Assembly: GCA_016935935.1 (NCBI GenBank)
Contig: JAFGPZ010000126.1
Coordinates: forward strand, 1 to 7,602
DNA length: 7,602 nt
DNA from: Deltaproteobacteria bacterium
Lineage (GTDB): Bacteria > Desulfobacterota > Syntrophia > Syntrophales > UBA2210
Direction: 5' to 3'
Shown piece after piece: positions 6,286 through 7,602 of this stretch. The notes below the pieces were generated by a model. It worked only from the letters and a program-made list of their open reading frames with translations, was not told the DNA's origin and made no database searches. Position 1 is the stretch's first letter. Each line of letters starts with the position of its first letter. Both the position numbers and the translations under genes were made by a program.

Positions 6286-7452
6286 TCATCGCCTGGTCTT
6301 CTTTGATCCTTCGTAGAGTTCATATTCCAGAAGCCTGCATTCGATATTACTGTTGTAAAAAGGGATTTTCCTTTTCGTCCGAAGTTCCACGTTTTTTGCA
6401 AGTTTAAGGTTTCCTGTAAAGATGTATCCCATGTATCCGGAGCATTTCTTTTTAAAAAAATCGCCTATTCCCCTGTAGGTCTTTTTGAGATTCTCGATTT
6501 CGCCCATCCTTTCGCCGTACTCCGGGTTGAGCATAACGACGCCGAAGCCTGCGGGAACCGGTGTGTCGGAATAATCTGATACGTGAAATTCAATGAGATG
6601 TTCCACTCCGGCTGTCTTTGCATTTTTACGGGCGGCATCGATGGCCCTGGGGTTTATATCAGTGGCGATAATTTTACCGGCAAATTGTTTTTTTGACCTT
6701 CTGTTTGTTATATTCCTGAGTTTTGTCCATGCCGATCTTTCGAAATCCAGCATATGCATGAAGCCGAAATTGTTTCTGAGGAGTCCAGGAGCTTTGTTTA
6801 GCGCTATCAATGACGCTTCTATGGCGAGAGTGCCGCTTCCGCACATGGGGTTTATGAAATTTCCCTCACCGCTCCAGCCCGACGCCAGGATGATAGCTGC
6901 GGCAAGCGTTTCCTGCATCGGAGCAACGAGGGGAATCTTTCTGTATCCTCGTCTCGAAAGGGGTTCGCCCGAGGTATCAAGGTATACACTGCAGCGGTTT
7001 TCTGACCAGTAGAGATAGATCACTATTCCCTTCCTATCGGGTCCCGAATCGGGCCTTACGCCGAATATGTTCAAGAAACGATCTGCTATGGCGTCTTTAC
7101 ATTTGACATTGGCGAACATCGAGTCTTGGATTGTGGGGTTATTTACAAATGATGTGACGGTAAAATATCCACTCTTTAATATATAATTTTCCCAGGCAAT
7201 TTTTGATATTTCCTGATATAGCTCATCGGCGTCGTGGGCCGTCAACTCTTTTATTAGATATAGGACCCTTTGACCGGTCCGTATGCACAGGTTTAGCTTA
7301 ATGGTATCTTCTATGGTTCCTTCAGTCTCGATACCTGCGGTAAATTCGGATAAAATGGGGAACCCCATCGACGTAATTTCCTCCCTGAGGTATGGTGGAA
7401 TTTCCCTGGCACAGGTAACAAGTATGGAGCTTTTTTCAGCGTAGAGAGACAT
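6286..7452 (-). CDS. THUMP-domain RNA methyltransferase, RlmL-like (guanine-N2)
   Basis: This is a predicted S-adenosylmethionine-dependent methyltransferase acting on 23S rRNA, of the family containing the N-terminal half of RlmL/YcbY and Bacillus YpsC. With the ATG at 7452 it has 388 residues, typical of stand-alone members. An N-terminal ferredoxin-like/THUMP region (about 9-155) is followed by the family signature YLDTSGEPLSRRGYR (157-171), SAM motif I INPMCGSGT (200-208), the acidic motif IIATDINPRA (261-270), a motif IV NPEYGERMG (309-317) and the C-terminal signature FYNSNIECRLLEYEL (365-379). The catalytic-site motif is normally NPPY, so the second Pro is Glu here. The start is uncertain. 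The frame runs on to an ATG at 7560 that has GAGAGG 5 bases upstream and would add 36 residues not seen in the family. The ATG at 7452 fits the domain but lacks a clear ribosome site. The exact target base is unproven. Confidence 0.9.
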   Translation of the reverse strand: MSLYAEKSSILVTCAREIPPYLREEITSMGFPILSEFTAGIETEGTIEDTIKLNLCIRTGQRVLYLIKELTAHDADELYQEISKIAWENYILKSGYFTVTSFVNNPTIQDSMFANVKCKDAIADRFLNIFGVRPDSGPDRKGIVIYLYWSENRCSVYLDTSGEPLSRRGYRKIPLVAPMQETLAAAIILASGWSGEGNFINPMCGSGTLAIEASLIALNKAPGLLRNNFGFMHMLDFERSAWTKLRNITNRRSKKQFAGKIIATDINPRAIDAARKNAKTAGVEHLIEFHVSDYSDTPVPAGFGVVMLNPEYGERMGEIENLKKTYRGIGDFFKKKCSGYMGYIFTGNLKLAKNVELRTKRKIPFYNSNIECRLLEYELYEGSKKTRR

Positions 7453-7602
7453 GGCGTTCAACTTTCTAATAAAACATAAACCCTTTGTAACATGTACACG
7501 TTGATCGCCGCCACTTATAAATATGCCCAAAAATAGACATTGCTTTAGAGAGATCGGCATTTTCACCTCTCACGGGCTTTTGAAAGGGTTACATGGCCGT
7601 GC

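Noticed and set aside
6593..7012. Plus-strand ORF of 139 codons opposite the methyltransferase
   Set aside because: The methyltransferase on the minus strand has full family signatures across this span, and the plus frame shows no motif or ribosome site.
7570..7602. CACGG and CCGTG arms at the right edge as a terminator
   Set aside because: The stem is short with a long loop, no T-run is visible, and the window ends before the context can be judged.

Overview
The window looks like the chromosome of a Gram-negative, didermic bacterium. It encodes an outer-membrane beta-barrel, a periplasmic LolA-like protein and an FtsX-type ABC exporter, together with a classical NAD-type GAPDH and a THUMP-domain RNA methyltransferase. 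The strong AGGAGG ribosome sites, the protein flavour and a GTCATTCCGG-type extragenic palindromic repeat would fit a deltaproteobacterium (Desulfobacterota, perhaps near Syntrophales). That placement is inference from style; no phylogenetic marker was compared.

Left block (58-4181, + strand): four tightly spaced genes form a probable operon. They are an ABC ATPase (LolD/MacB type), an FtsX/MacB-type permease whose start lies inside the ATPase gene, a periplasmic LolA-like protein with a signal peptide, and a beta-barrel outer-membrane protein ending in Phe. Together they could make an inner-membrane to periplasm to outer-membrane route that extracts a lipid or lipoprotein and delivers it outward. 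The cargo is unknown. This is the most interesting system in the window.

Middle (4182-4676): about 495 bases with no convincing conventional gene. The stretch holds a two-hairpin extragenic repeat (4368-4450), a minus-strand 44-codon ORF abutting it that reads like a genuine protein or a remnant of one (4461-4595), and three alternating AT-rich inverted-repeat arms (4602-4625) just upstream of the next gene.

Right block: a stand-alone GAF-domain protein (4677-5261) lies 10 bases upstream of a type I glyceraldehyde-3-phosphate dehydrogenase gene (5272-6282), so the two are probably co-translated. The GAPDH gene ends 3 bases from the stop codon of a convergent gene on the minus strand (6286-7452). 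That gene encodes a THUMP-domain, RlmL-like rRNA guanine-N2 methyltransferase in which the usual NPPY motif reads NPEY. Its start is uncertain, because an in-frame upstream ATG at 7560 has the better ribosome site.
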